The notes beneath the pieces were generated by a model. The model searched no databases. It was not told where the DNA came from and saw only the letters and a program-made list of their open reading frames with translations. A stretch of 64,000 nucleotides of DNA from LZORAL124-50-18 sp051208045 (lineage in GTDB: Bacteria; Pseudomonadota; Gammaproteobacteria; Pseudomonadales; Oleiphilaceae). The translations under genes were made by a program, and so were the position numbers. The stretch is from contig JBPJFY010000005.1 of NCBI GenBank assembly GCA_051208045.1, positions 186,001 through 250,000 of the forward strand, in the 5' to 3' direction. Shown piece after piece: positions 32,641 through 42,155 of the stretch. Position 1 is the first letter of the stretch, and each line of letters starts with the position of its first letter.

Positions 32641-33221
32641 TGCTCATTCCTCTGGATAACAATTTTCCGGCAGTGTAATAACCAAACGATCTTAAATCTG
32701 TTTTCCAGTTGGCGTTTTTACATTTGGAAACAATGAATTGAGCACATTGTTCAAACATTTGTTCCATTTTGAGATGGGGTTATCAAATGTGGTGTTCTCA
32801 ACGATAGATGTGCGCTCCATGCAAACTATCCCGATCGTCCACCCTGATTCTGCCATGCCTTTGGATTACGCTCGTCGCCGAATTACAAAAAATAATATCG
32901 CCGCATATTGACGAAATTCAACGCCTAAAATACGATCATTACAAGCTTGAGTGGCTTGACGCTATGTTCAGGACAGTGGATAGAGCTTAAGTATTGTCGG
33001 GGCAGTCAGCACGTTCGTGCGCACATGATCATCCGCAGATACCCAAACCCGATCTCGCTTGATATATCGCAACTCTTCCTTTCGTAAACATCCGGCGATG
33101 CGCTTTTGCGCGTGCGCGTCGTGAGCAGTGCAGCACCTTAGTGGAATAGGGTGTTGTTCTGTGATGCTAAGCAAGGCAGGCTCTGTAAAAATCATTCATG
33201 TATTTTTTAAAGGTTTGTCCG
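32641..33221. other. 581-nt stretch without a supported gene
   Basis: It separates the PilZ gene (leftward) from the EF-hand gene (rightward). It is AT-rich near both ends, with a GC-rich middle around 33100 (GATGCGCTTTTGCGCGTGCGCGTCG). The one frame of about 60 codons (32808-32990) has no ribosome site or recognisable family. I see no tRNA, riboswitch or clear terminator; it may hold promoters and an unannotated small RNA. Confidence 0.35.
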
Positions 33222-33491
33222 ATGAAAAAATTTTCTACGTTTGTTTTGGCTTCTGTATTGGCTTCAACCCTGTTTTCACAGACCGTGATTGCACAGGAAG
33301 AAGAAATGGCTACGCCCTCCCCGGAAGAGCAGTTTTTGACGCTGGACAGCGATGCGAACGGCACCGTGTCGGAAGACGAGTCAGCAGCCGATGAAGGACT
33401 GGCTTCCGTATTCACTGAAGTAGACAGCGACGGTAATGGCGAAGTAAGCCAGGAAGAGTATTTAGCCTACTTCGCGTCAAGTGCATACTGA
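33222..33491 (+). CDS. Small exported EF-hand protein
   Basis: An 89-residue protein with a signal peptide (residues 1-25, MKKFSTFVLASVLASTLFS, cleavage near VIAQ). Two EF-hand loops follow: DSDANGTVSEDE and DSDGNGEVSQEE, each with Asp/Asn at positions 1, 3 and 5, Gly at 6 and Glu at 12, so both should bind Ca2+. Bacterial calmodulin-like periplasmic proteins of this type have uncertain roles. The start is ATG 33222 rather than the upstream ATG at 33198. A strong terminator lies 25 nt after the stop. Confidence 0.85.
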   Translation: MKKFSTFVLASVLASTLFSQTVIAQEEEMATPSPEEQFLTLDSDANGTVSEDESAADEGLASVFTEVDSDGNGEVSQEEYLAYFASSAY

Positions 33492-33515
33492 TCTCTAACC
33501 GACGTACAATGACAG

Positions 33516-33543
33516 AAACGGCGCTGTGCAAGCGCCGTTTTTT
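33516..33543 (+). terminator. Intrinsic terminator after the EF-hand gene
   Basis: AAACGGCGCT (33516-33525) and AGCGCCGTTT (33531-33540) form a perfect 10-bp stem with a 5-nt loop, followed by a T run through 33543. This is a classic rho-independent terminator for rightward transcription. Confidence 0.9.
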
Positions 33544-33641
33544 GTTGGTGCGCCTATTGAGATCACCGACTGATTTTTCTACAATGCGCCGCGTTTCACG
33601 GATGATTTCGAGCAAAGAATGCTCAACAATAAGGAGGTTGT

Positions 33642-35504
33642 ATGATGACCCGCACATGCGTATCGGGCTGGCTTGTGGTTTGTTTTTTGGTACTCGCCGG
33701 ATGTGGCGGCGGTGGTGGTAGCGATGGCAGCGCTGGAAGTGAAGGGCCGAGTCCACCCTCCCAGAACAGCGGCACGGGTGTGTTGTTTTACACGTTTGAT
33801 GAGCGGGTAAAACGATACGATCTTGCCAGCGATACGGCTGAGTCTCTGCGATTCGCCAACAGTTCACCGTTCCCCGCTTTAGATAGTCGCGAGCTGGTTA
33901 CCGTCTATGAGTTCGAGGATTCTGAATCCGCACGTGTAGAGATTTTCGGTGTTGATGGTGTTTCCAAAGACCATTTCTATGTGACCAATCACTCCTTCGG
34001 CGTCGCCAAGTTGTCACCCGACAGACAGCGTGTGCTGCTGGGGCAGAAGATAAGCTCTTCGGATGGCATCTCGGTATTTGACCGTCGTGGCAACCGGCTG
34101 TATCGGTTTGTCGAGGCGTTCGGGCATGTTTACCTGGATTATGAATGGGTGAACGATGCCGAGGTGCTGTTATCCACAGAAGCGGGCGAAATTTACCAGC
34201 TTACCCTGCAAACCGGCGCAACTCGTCTGATCACGCGTTTGCCGTTCGGTGCTATTGAGGATCTTTCGCTGAGTCCGGCGGGGCATCAAATCGCCTTTAC
34301 GGCTGTGGATGATGACGCGTCGCATATCTATGTGGTCAACCTGGATGGCACATCCCCCTATCAACTAACCACCTCGCAACACTATGAATACGGCCCCACC
34401 TGGTCGCCGGACGGGCGGCAACTTGCGGTGCTTGTAGGGGACCTTCCCGTTGGCAATTTTTATTCCTGCGACTCCATTTACCTGATCACACCTGCGGGAA
34501 ATACGGTAGATATGGATACGGATCGACATCTGGCCGAGTACCGTTCACCGGATAATCCGGAAAAGAGCAGGGAGTGTGTGGATGGCCTGGTGTACTGGCG
34601 ACCCGCTGTGTCGCAGCCCTATTTTGCGGGTACGTCGAATGGCTCCGGCCGCAATGCGGGGCTGAGTGGCGAGATTTTTTTTGGCAATCGTGGGGATTAC
34701 GGTATTTCCCCATTTTTCGCGCATGCGCCACTTCCGGGTGGGAACGTTAGCAAGATTCATCGCACCGACGGGCGTGACTGGTCATTCTTTCCTTCGTTTG
34801 ATGGTACGGAAGTCACCAGCAAGTACGACACGCCGACCACAGACAGCATTATCATCCGGGACCTGTATGGCAACGCGCGCGAAGAAATTGACCTCAGCGC
34901 AGAAGCCTATGGCTATGCACGTCTCTCGCCCAGTGGTACCTATCTCGCCGCCGGGCGAGAATCCAATGCCTGGGCCCGGGTTTCCGAAGGCGTGACGCTG
35001 TTTACTCGAGATGGTCGCGAACTGAGAAACCTGCACGCCGATGATCTGGGGTCCATCGTGGACTGGGACTGGACGCCAGCGGAAGAGTTGCTCTTTATTG
35101 CGGATCAGGCACTGTACCGGCTGTCCAGCGTCTATGCCACACCTGAAAAATTGTTTGATTTTCCGGATTGGGCGAGTCAACTGGCCATTTCTCCCGATGG
35201 ATCACAAATCGCGGTGCGCATGAATCTACATATATGGAAAATGAATCTCGACGGCTCGCAGCGCGTGCAAGTGACCACGTCAAATACCAGTGAAAGCAGT
35301 CCGGCGTGGTCTCCTGATGGAAAGCACATTGCCCTGGTGAACTTTATTGATGTGGTGGGCTGCGACAAGATGTATGTGGTTCCGTCTGATGGCGTGAGGA
35401 TCACGGTTGGTGAATATAGCCCGCAACGGTTAATCAAAACCATCTATGATTACATTGACGGCGAAAGCAGCTGCTCGGGGCAGCGCATTGCCTGGCGGGA
35501 GTAA
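33642..35504 (+). CDS. PD40/TolB-like beta-propeller lipoprotein
   Basis: A 620-residue lipoprotein: signal sequence ending in LAGC (Cys21) followed by a GGGGGS linker. The body contains repeated WD40-like PD40 blades with the recurring SPDG/SPAG turn (for example WSPDGRQLAVLVGD, ISPDGSQIAVRM, WSPDGKHIALVN), as in the TolB propeller. AAGGAGG precedes the ATG. No enzymatic domain is visible. It may be a surface binding or sensing protein. It stands alone, with about 200 nt of spacer to the next gene. Confidence 0.82.
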   Translation: MMTRTCVSGWLVVCFLVLAGCGGGGGSDGSAGSEGPSPPSQNSGTGVLFYTFDERVKRYDLASDTAESLRFANSSPFPALDSRELVTVYEFEDSESARVEIFGVDGVSKDHFYVTNHSFGVAKLSPDRQRVLLGQKISSSDGISVFDRRGNRLYRFVEAFGHVYLDYEWVNDAEVLLSTEAGEIYQLTLQTGATRLITRLPFGAIEDLSLSPAGHQIAFTAVDDDASHIYVVNLDGTSPYQLTTSQHYEYGPTWSPDGRQLAVLVGDLPVGNFYSCDSIYLITPAGNTVDMDTDRHLAEYRSPDNPEKSRECVDGLVYWRPAVSQPYFAGTSNGSGRNAGLSGEIFFGNRGDYGISPFFAHAPLPGGNVSKIHRTDGRDWSFFPSFDGTEVTSKYDTPTTDSIIIRDLYGNAREEIDLSAEAYGYARLSPSGTYLAAGRESNAWARVSEGVTLFTRDGRELRNLHADDLGSIVDWDWTPAEELLFIADQALYRLSSVYATPEKLFDFPDWASQLAISPDGSQIAVRMNLHIWKMNLDGSQRVQVTTSNTSESSPAWSPDGKHIALVNFIDVVGCDKMYVVPSDGVRITVGEYSPQRLIKTIYDYIDGESSCSGQRIAWRE

Positions 35505-35703
35505 GCGCTCATCTGGCTGGTGAAGCCCTCGCTCCGGCACCAATGTGTGCGCCAATGTAAACTATTGCAAATTGCGCGCGCAACGATCAAAAAGTTCATG
35601 CAATTTCCCTGATTTGCTTGTTAAATGGCGGGAGTCAAATTTTAATCGGTCAGATTCATCCACGGTGAACCGGCTGAAAGTTAACGAGCAAGGGCAAAGG
35701 AAC

Positions 35704-36423
35704 ATGTTTGGGGCGTTGCGAAAACCACTGGCGGTAGATTTTGATTCGCTGTTTGGGTTGAAAGCGAAGAAAATGGTCAAAAAGGCGGGCGAGTTGGAAA
35801 AATCGCCCGAGGTGCTCCAGGCATCTATGGAATCGTTTGAGACCAGCGCTTATGATGCCTTGCGCATTCCCATGTTAACGAAGGCATTGCAGCAGGATGA
35901 AGAGGTGCGGGCTCAATACGCGCATCCGAAACTGCCACCGATAGTCACAGCCATCGTAGATCACCCGAACGGCATTCCCTATCAGGCAACCACTGCTCCT
36001 AGAACGGCTATTGCACCACCGGTGTTGAAAGACATTGTGGCGGAAAACTGCATGCCGCCGGTACTGACAGAAGCCGCCAACCAGGAGATTTCACCGAAAT
36101 CCACACCGGTAATGCGCGTAGGCGTTTATGCCGACTCCAACGCTTACTATGGCCAACTGATGGACGCATTCTGCGGGGTGACAGAGCCAGTGGAATTTGT
36201 GCACCATACGCTGCGATCCATCGTGGATGGGGTTGAAGAGCCAGGGATTCACGCCTGGATTGTGAATATAGCAGAGTCTGAAGATATCCTCGCTCTGGAA
36301 GAGTTAGAGCGCACGGAGCACCCAAATACGCTCTTTTTGTTTGAAGCTGAACTCACGCACCAATGCATTGAGAAATTTAATTCCTTTCTGAAAGACTGCG
36401 TTAAAAAAGTCGTGCAGGCATGA
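35704..36423 (+). CDS. Unknown 239-aa protein with a receiver-like C-terminal half
   Basis: A 239-residue cytoplasmic protein without recognised family. Residues 1-60 are charged and helical, 60-145 are Pro-rich and probably disordered (TAPRTAIAPPVLKDIV). Residues 150-239 alternate strands and helices like a CheY fold (RVGVYADSNAYYGQLMDAF, then HAWIVNIAESEDI, then NTLFLFEAEL) but lack the phosphoacceptor Asp and the acidic pair. A weak resemblance to the N-terminal domain of ChpB-type chemotaxis proteins is only my impression. Start at ATG 35704 with AAAGGA upstream; the open frame extends to 35545 without a ribosome site. It converges with regA. Confidence 0.6.
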   Translation: MFGALRKPLAVDFDSLFGLKAKKMVKKAGELEKSPEVLQASMESFETSAYDALRIPMLTKALQQDEEVRAQYAHPKLPPIVTAIVDHPNGIPYQATTAPRTAIAPPVLKDIVAENCMPPVLTEAANQEISPKSTPVMRVGVYADSNAYYGQLMDAFCGVTEPVEFVHHTLRSIVDGVEEPGIHAWIVNIAESEDILALEELERTEHPNTLFLFEAELTHQCIEKFNSFLKDCVKKVVQA

Positions 36424-36501
36424 GGCGATGCGGGTTCATCCCGATGATCCTCTGAGGACTTCAGCAAGCCTGCTTGAGTGATTGGACAGTAACTTAGAGC
36501 G

Positions 36502-37050
36502 TTAACTTTTTACGGGGTGCTTGGCCAATTTTCTCTGAAGCGTACGCCGGTGCATGTTCAGCGCGCGCGCGGTAGCAGATATATTGCCTTCGTTTTCCGC
36601 CAGGACACGTTGAATATGTTCCCACTCCAGTCGTTCGACGGAAGGCGGGCTGGTGGAAATGGCAACCTCCGGATCGCCACTTTGCAATGAAAAAGCATGC
36701 AGAATCTCGTCGGCCGTGGCGGGTTTGGGCAAATAGTGTACTGCACCTTTTTTAACGGCTTCTACGGCGGTAGCGATACTCGAATAACCAGTAAGCATTA
36801 CGATTTTCATGGCAGGATTTACCGCGATCAGCTCCTGGATGAGAAAAAGACCGGAGCTGTCAGGCAGCTTCAGGTCCACTACTGCCAGCGCTGGCTGGAA
36901 CGATTGCGCCTGCGCGATGCCGGATTCAACCGTATGCGCGGCTGCCACCTCATACCCACGCTTTCTCATGGCTTTGGCTAGCACCCGGGTAAATGTCTCA
37001 TCGTCATCGACGAGCAGCAAACGTGTTGATAAGGCCGTGTTTTCTGCCAT
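36502..37050 (-). CDS. regA: RegA/PrrA/RoxR-family redox response regulator
   Basis: A 182-residue response regulator of the RegA type. Receiver: LLVDDDETFTRVLAKAM, phosphoacceptor Asp in AVVDLKLPDSSGL, Thr/Ser in MLTGYSS and Lys in YLPKPATADE. The C-terminal Fis-type helix-turn-helix is SATARALNMHRRTLQRKLAK, almost invariant in RegA/PrrA/ActR. It controls redox-responsive genes (respiratory oxidases, carbon and nitrogen metabolism) in many proteobacteria. Its start is 3 nt after the regB stop, so the pair is cotranscribed. Confidence 0.95.
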   Translation of the reverse strand: MAENTALSTRLLLVDDDETFTRVLAKAMRKRGYEVAAAHTVESGIAQAQSFQPALAVVDLKLPDSSGLFLIQELIAVNPAMKIVMLTGYSSIATAVEAVKKGAVHYLPKPATADEILHAFSLQSGDPEVAISTSPPSVERLEWEHIQRVLAENEGNISATARALNMHRRTLQRKLAKHPVKS

Positions 37051-37053
37051 AAC

Positions 37054-38385
37054 TCAATCTACCAGCATGCGCAGTGGAATGGTGAGTGTGACTTGAGCGC
37101 CACCACCGTCACGATTGAAGAATCGGACTTGCCCGCCCAAAGATTCCACGGTGGCATTTACAAGCAGCAGGCCAATGCCGAGCCCTTGATGTGTGTCGAC
37201 TTCGTTCGCGTTGGGTGTTTGCGTGTGTTCTAATGAGATGGCTCGCTTGAGTTCACGAGTGAGGCCTGGGCCCTGGTCCAGAATCGTCAGGCGCAATTGC
37301 TCGTTGTCCCAGCCACACTGGCACTCAATACTGATGGGTGACACTTTGTAGGCATTATCGAGCAGATTGTGAATGGCCAAACCAAGCGACTCTTCAAATC
37401 GAATTTCAGGTGCTGATGTCAGGTGCTCGGGTTTCCAGGTAAAGATCAGCAGGCCCGCCGGGTGGAGCAAGCGCCATTGGTCGATGACACTGTCAATGAA
37501 GGCTTTGAGTGACAGTTTCTCGGTCGGTGCACTGTGAATACGATTCGCACGCTCTGTTAACTTGCCGAGAATACTTTTGCAGAGTCGTAATTGATTCATT
37601 TGCTCCTGCAGGTCCTCGATGAAACCTTGGCGCTGTGTCTCCATGTGACAGGCCGGATCTTTAAGGTCTGCGAGAATTTCCGAGGTAATCACGGTCATTG
37701 TGGAGAGCGGCGTACCGAGTTCGTGTGCGGTTCCTGCGGCCAGCGATGCGATGCCGATGACGCTTTCGTTGCGCAGGATACGCTCACGTGACTGGGCCAG
37801 TCGGGATTCAGTTTCCCGTCGGGCGGCGGCAAGATTTGACACAAATATAGCAATGGTGAAAGCGCTGATCACGAAGGTGAGCCACATACCGGCAATGTGC
37901 AGCGAAAATCCGCTCATGTCTGCGTGGTGGCTGTGCGCATGCAGTGTCTCTGCCAGTGTGTTCACAGGCACGTAAAACTGGCTGACCACCGTGTACCCAG
38001 CGATCGCAACCAGCGCGATCCATAAGGTGGCAGACCGGGGAAGTGTGGTGGCCGCCATGGTGATCGTGATCAGATAGAGTGTTACCAGAGGATTGGTCCA
38101 ACCGCCGGTAAAGTAAAGCAGGATGGTGAAGAGAAACTCATCCAGAAGCAGGCTGAAAAATGCGATATCGTTGGGAAAAGTGTGGGTTTCCTCTCTGATT
38201 GAGATGAGTGATGCCAGCCCGATCATAGCGGCGTGAATGAAGAGGAAAACGGTCACCAGAACATAGGGAAAAGCAAGGGCAAGCACTTTGGCGGCGACCA
38301 TGACGGCAAGCCAGCATACGACCAAGCTTAAGCGAACCAGATTGAACTGGCGATGGTTGAGTTGCTTGGGTGAAGAGGTAAGCAT
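37054..38385 (-). CDS. regB: RegB/PrrB/RoxS-family redox sensor kinase
   Basis: A 443-residue kinase with six membrane helices (about 18-185). The quinone-sensing heptapeptide of RegB (GGxxNPF) appears as GGWTNPL at 94-100. The H-box is AAGTAHELGTPLSTM with His221, the RegB form. A Cys at 269 in NQLRLCKSILGKL aligns by context with the redox-active cysteine of RegB. The ATPase domain (about 320-435) has LDNAYKV and DQGPGLTREL. ATG 38385 is used, as the in-frame GTG at 38415 lacks support. It autophosphorylates under reducing conditions and passes phosphate to RegA. Confidence 0.95.
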   Translation of the reverse strand: MLTSSPKQLNHRQFNLVRLSLVVCWLAVMVAAKVLALAFPYVLVTVFLFIHAAMIGLASLISIREETHTFPNDIAFFSLLLDEFLFTILLYFTGGWTNPLVTLYLITITMAATTLPRSATLWIALVAIAGYTVVSQFYVPVNTLAETLHAHSHHADMSGFSLHIAGMWLTFVISAFTIAIFVSNLAAARRETESRLAQSRERILRNESVIGIASLAAGTAHELGTPLSTMTVITSEILADLKDPACHMETQRQGFIEDLQEQMNQLRLCKSILGKLTERANRIHSAPTEKLSLKAFIDSVIDQWRLLHPAGLLIFTWKPEHLTSAPEIRFEESLGLAIHNLLDNAYKVSPISIECQCGWDNEQLRLTILDQGPGLTRELKRAISLEHTQTPNANEVDTHQGLGIGLLLVNATVESLGGQVRFFNRDGGGAQVTLTIPLRMLVD

Positions 38386-38516
38386 AAAACTTGCCGATCT
38401 CAAGAAGACGCTCACGATGGATAAGAAAAAACGGCATGCTATCTTGATCCGCGAAAGAAGCCAATCCTTTTTGTGTCAAGATAAACTCTTGACATTGACG
38501 CTTTGGTGAAAGGGTC

Positions 38517-38542
38517 AAAAAAAAAGCCGCTGTTTTAGCGGC
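38517..38542 (-). terminator. Intrinsic terminator of the subtilisin-like gene
   Basis: On the minus strand GCCGCT-AAAAC-AGCGGC forms a 6-bp stem followed by nine T. It lies 82 nt after the stop of the S8 peptidase gene and before regB, so it separates the two leftward units. Confidence 0.85.
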
Positions 38543-38623
38543 CTTACTACTGGAGTGGTGCAAATGAGCTACGATCAGGTTAGCGATTTTCACTTCCTCA
38601 TGGAAGTGACAAATTGTCGCACC

Positions 38624-41600
38624 TTATCTCATCGGCACCTGCTTGGATGTGTCGGCAGTCAATCCCTGCTTTTCTCCAGGCACCCAGAATGCGCCGGAGC
38701 GGTCAGTTAATCCACTCAACATATCAACGACCAACCGAAGATCGCGTATCGGCTGATTAAGTACTTCCAGCGTTGTTCTGGATCCCAGACTGGGATAAGC
38801 CCCACAGACTTCTCCGGAGACACAGGGCATGTAGTCATGATCGATGTCGGAACTGCTGTAAAGATAATACGTGCCGACCGGCACGTCTTCGATCACAAAG
38901 GTCTGGCTGCCATTGGTCTCGGTGGACAGTGCTCCGGTGACGTAGTCAAAGCTGTCCGCTTCAAGTAACAGCACATATTGCTGCGTGACACGGCCTTGTG
39001 TTCGTACTTCACCGACCTGTAACGTGACCGTGAGGCGGTGGTCGGAACCCGATGAGTTCGAGATTGTGATGAATCCGGAGTGGGTGCCGGCCGTCAATCC
39101 AGAACGATTGACGCGCACCTGATAGGTACCAAGACCATTGCCGTCCGTTTGTTGCTGCGTCACGGTCATCCAGGAAGTACTGGGTACGATACCGGTAATG
39201 TTCAAAGTGCCCCCACCCTGATTCCCGAGGGAAAAGGTGGCGACAGCGCCGTGCCCCAAAGCCAGGCTCGTGGGTGTCACCGCCAATCGTGGATCGGGTT
39301 GGGTCGGGGGGCTCCCCGAATTGGCCAGCCGTTTGGCGGCTTGCACCGCTTTGTAGGCGTTGATGAGTCCATGGCCAAATTTGCGATCCCAGCCGCGGGT
39401 GCCGATGTCGTCTGTAATTTCACCATTGGCCAGCAAGGTATCGACGTCATCCGGAGTGAGACCGGGGTGGACGGACTTCATCAGAGCAACCACACCGGCC
39501 ATATGTGGAGAGGCCATCGACGTGCCGTGATAAAACCTGGATATTGGCTGCTGGGTGCCGCTGGTATCGTCTGCGAGGGCGCTTAAAACGCCGTCCGGGT
39601 AATTGTCGCCGTTATCATCGGCAGACAGATTACCACCTGGTGCAGCCACATCAATCGCTTCGCCAAAGTTTGAGTAAGGTGCGCGCTCATTGCGAACATC
39701 TACTGCAGATACAGAGACTATGCCGTTGTAGGAGGCTGGGTACATGAGTTCATCTGTGTTGCTGTTTCCGGCAGCCGCGACCAGGATGACGCCTTGCGCT
39801 CTGGCTTCTGCGTAGGTATTTTGCCCGAATGTACTGGGTGCGCCGCCACCATAACTCATGTTGATGATATCCGCACGCTTCGCCGGGAGCCGCCCCGAGT
39901 CGTTTTGAAGTCGGGCGGCATATCGAATGGCTTGCAGGATGTCATAGTCAGTGCCACCGCCTTGACCCAAGACCCGCAAAGGCATGATTTTGGCCCCCCA
40001 GGATATTCCCGCAACGCCATAATCATCATTGGTACGCGCGGCGACGGTGCCCGCCACATGGCTGCCGTGATAGGAACTCTGCCCTCGCTGTGTGGAGTCG
40101 CCTATGTCGTGGGCGTCGCTATCTATACCATCGCCGTCGAGAGATCTGTTCGGGTCACTGATAAAGTCATAGCCATCAACCAGTTTACCATTGAAATCCC
40201 CGTGATTTGTCAGTATGCCGGAATCGACAACAGCGACAATTACCGGGTCACCGGTCTGACCGGTGGTGATATCCCAGGCTTGGGGTAGCTGGATGTGTGG
40301 GTAGTGCCACTGGTACGGGTAATGTTCGTCATTGGGCGTGGCCAACGGATAAACCAGGTAGTTGGCTTCTGCTGCACTTACGCCGGGTGCCTGGCGCGTG
40401 CGCTTGATGTCGATAAGCGTCATCACTTTGGCGTAGGCTTCCGGGTTGAGTGCTTTCAGCTCACTGAGGGGGGCCACTTTGCCGTCCTGGCTGGCGGTAC
40501 GAATCTGTCGGAGATACTGTGCCTCACGATCAATCTTCGCCAGCGTGGCACGTTGGGGATCCTGATGGGACAGCGTCATTTGAGGCAGATTTGCTGCCGC
40601 TTGAAGCGCGAATGTCTGCACATCCCGCTCCAGAATCATCTGGTTGGGAATAAAGTCCATGCGTGTGGTCGGCGCGATGGTGCTGGCGCTCGATTGGCTC
40701 GCATCCGGTGGCAAAAGCTGCAGCACGTATTTGGAAATGCCGGAATAGGCCATCACCGCAATGTAGTATTCACCATCTTCGGGCACGACCAGCGACTCAT
40801 ACTCCCCTTCGCTGTATGAGCCATCCACGGGATCAAGCTGTGCATTGAAGATGATTAAATCCAGGTCGCCCTCGTAATTGCTGTCCACTTCGAACTGGTC
40901 GTAGTCGATCACCTGCATCTGTATGAGCTGGCCTTTTTGCAAGGTTGTTTTGTAAACGTCGTACTCGTCCCCATACAGAGCGAAACGGTCATACTCCAGA
41001 ATTTCCCAGGTACCTTCTGCCGAGGCGAAGCCGTGAATGGTCACCACGTTGTCTACGTGTTGCGCCTCTGAGAAGTCATCGTTCGCCTCATAGGGAGCCA
41101 GGGGGTCATTCACATCCCTGTCGTAGTCGATGGCGGCTGCACTGACGATGGTCCCGGAAATCGAGAATTTACCGGAGTTCTGAGCGCATACCAGCTTGAT
41201 GTTTGTTTGATCGTGGTCGGAAACTTCCCCAAATGTGTTGCTCAGCTGACAGGTTTGCCCGTTGGGCTGGCTGTGGGCCGACACACTGTAAATATCGCCG
41301 CTGCGTAACTTGGTTTGAAAGGCGAATCGGCCGTTATTGCGCACTGCGAGCGATTCTGTTTTGTCCCCGTATTCCATTTTCAGGGTCATTTCGCCTTGCA
41401 GCCCACTGGCATCCCCACCAATGGTGTAGGACAAATAGTCGTCGCTGTCGCCAGGGGGCTGGTCGCCGAAGAGTGCACTGATGTATCCGCAGGCGGCAGC
41501 CGCGCCTTCTTCGCTGGTGTACACGTTGGCGAGCAGCGACTCGGTCATGAGGGAGGTCGCGGGATAGCGTTCTGCCAGCGTCAGGTAATGGCGTGCGACG

Positions 41601-42052
41601 CGATTGCGGTTTTCGATGATCAGCCGGTCGGCATTTTGTGCGCCGGCCAGAATATCCAATGAAATGCTTTGCAGGGATTTTCGGCCGCTTTCAAATTCTC
41701 CCACCCAGTAGTCCAGGCCCGGGCCATCCGGTTGCCGACCAAACAATTGCAGATAGAGGTTGCGTACCAGTTGTTCACTGCCAAGATTGCCGTAACGGCT
41801 GGTAAACTCTTCGGAATCGCCGAAGGAGTCAATGATACTGGTCAGCCGCCGTTCGCGTTGCAGACGATCCGACCAGTACGCCAGCCCACCTGCATCGGCC
41901 GGGCGTCCATAATAGGCAATGTAAGCGTCCACCACCTGCAATTCCTGCGAATTGAAACTGCGCGCGTTGCAGCTGGCAGACAGGGGGGAAGAAAAAAAAC
42001 TGACGAGGGCAAAAAACAGTGCGACCGAGGTCGTCCAGCGGTGTGCATTCAT
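38624..42052 (-). CDS. Large secreted subtilisin-like (S8) protease with DUF4214 and C-terminal domains
   Basis: A 1142-residue secreted protease. Signal peptide about 1-27. A DUF4214 module (about 35-190) with YIAYYGRPADAGGLAYW and LYLQLFGRQPDGPGLDYW comes next, then a region with a PPC-like beta domain (about 330-450). The S8 catalytic domain (about 590-910) has VVDSGIL (Asp), SYHGSHVAGT (His), an oxyanion Asn in AAAGNSN and GTSMASPHMAG (Ser), so the triad is complete. C-terminal immunoglobulin/BACON-like segments (about 930-1060) follow, and the end is Thr/Ser rich. DUF4214 at the N-terminus of an S8 protease is an unusual architecture. A terminator follows at 38517. Confidence 0.9.
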   Translation of the reverse strand: MNAHRWTTSVALFFALVSFFSSPLSASCNARSFNSQELQVVDAYIAYYGRPADAGGLAYWSDRLQRERRLTSIIDSFGDSEEFTSRYGNLGSEQLVRNLYLQLFGRQPDGPGLDYWVGEFESGRKSLQSISLDILAGAQNADRLIIENRNRVARHYLTLAERYPATSLMTESLLANVYTSEEGAAAACGYISALFGDQPPGDSDDYLSYTIGGDASGLQGEMTLKMEYGDKTESLAVRNNGRFAFQTKLRSGDIYSVSAHSQPNGQTCQLSNTFGEVSDHDQTNIKLVCAQNSGKFSISGTIVSAAAIDYDRDVNDPLAPYEANDDFSEAQHVDNVVTIHGFASAEGTWEILEYDRFALYGDEYDVYKTTLQKGQLIQMQVIDYDQFEVDSNYEGDLDLIIFNAQLDPVDGSYSEGEYESLVVPEDGEYYIAVMAYSGISKYVLQLLPPDASQSSASTIAPTTRMDFIPNQMILERDVQTFALQAAANLPQMTLSHQDPQRATLAKIDREAQYLRQIRTASQDGKVAPLSELKALNPEAYAKVMTLIDIKRTRQAPGVSAAEANYLVYPLATPNDEHYPYQWHYPHIQLPQAWDITTGQTGDPVIVAVVDSGILTNHGDFNGKLVDGYDFISDPNRSLDGDGIDSDAHDIGDSTQRGQSSYHGSHVAGTVAARTNDDYGVAGISWGAKIMPLRVLGQGGGTDYDILQAIRYAARLQNDSGRLPAKRADIINMSYGGGAPSTFGQNTYAEARAQGVILVAAAGNSNTDELMYPASYNGIVSVSAVDVRNERAPYSNFGEAIDVAAPGGNLSADDNGDNYPDGVLSALADDTSGTQQPISRFYHGTSMASPHMAGVVALMKSVHPGLTPDDVDTLLANGEITDDIGTRGWDRKFGHGLINAYKAVQAAKRLANSGSPPTQPDPRLAVTPTSLALGHGAVATFSLGNQGGGTLNITGIVPSTSWMTVTQQQTDGNGLGTYQVRVNRSGLTAGTHSGFITISNSSGSDHRLTVTLQVGEVRTQGRVTQQYVLLLEADSFDYVTGALSTETNGSQTFVIEDVPVGTYYLYSSSDIDHDYMPCVSGEVCGAYPSLGSRTTLEVLNQPIRDLRLVVDMLSGLTDRSGAFWVPGEKQGLTADTSKQVPMR

Positions 42053-42155
42053 GCGGTTAACATCCTTTTACTGTCGTTACCGGTCCGTGGTAACGGGGGG
42101 AAGTATACTTTGCTCCGTTTGACAGTGCACCCTAAATTGCCAAGGTTGTGAAGCG

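Noticed and set aside
32808..32990. Possible 60-codon gene
   Set aside because: It has no ribosome site, no homology I can recognise, and its composition looks like non-coding DNA.
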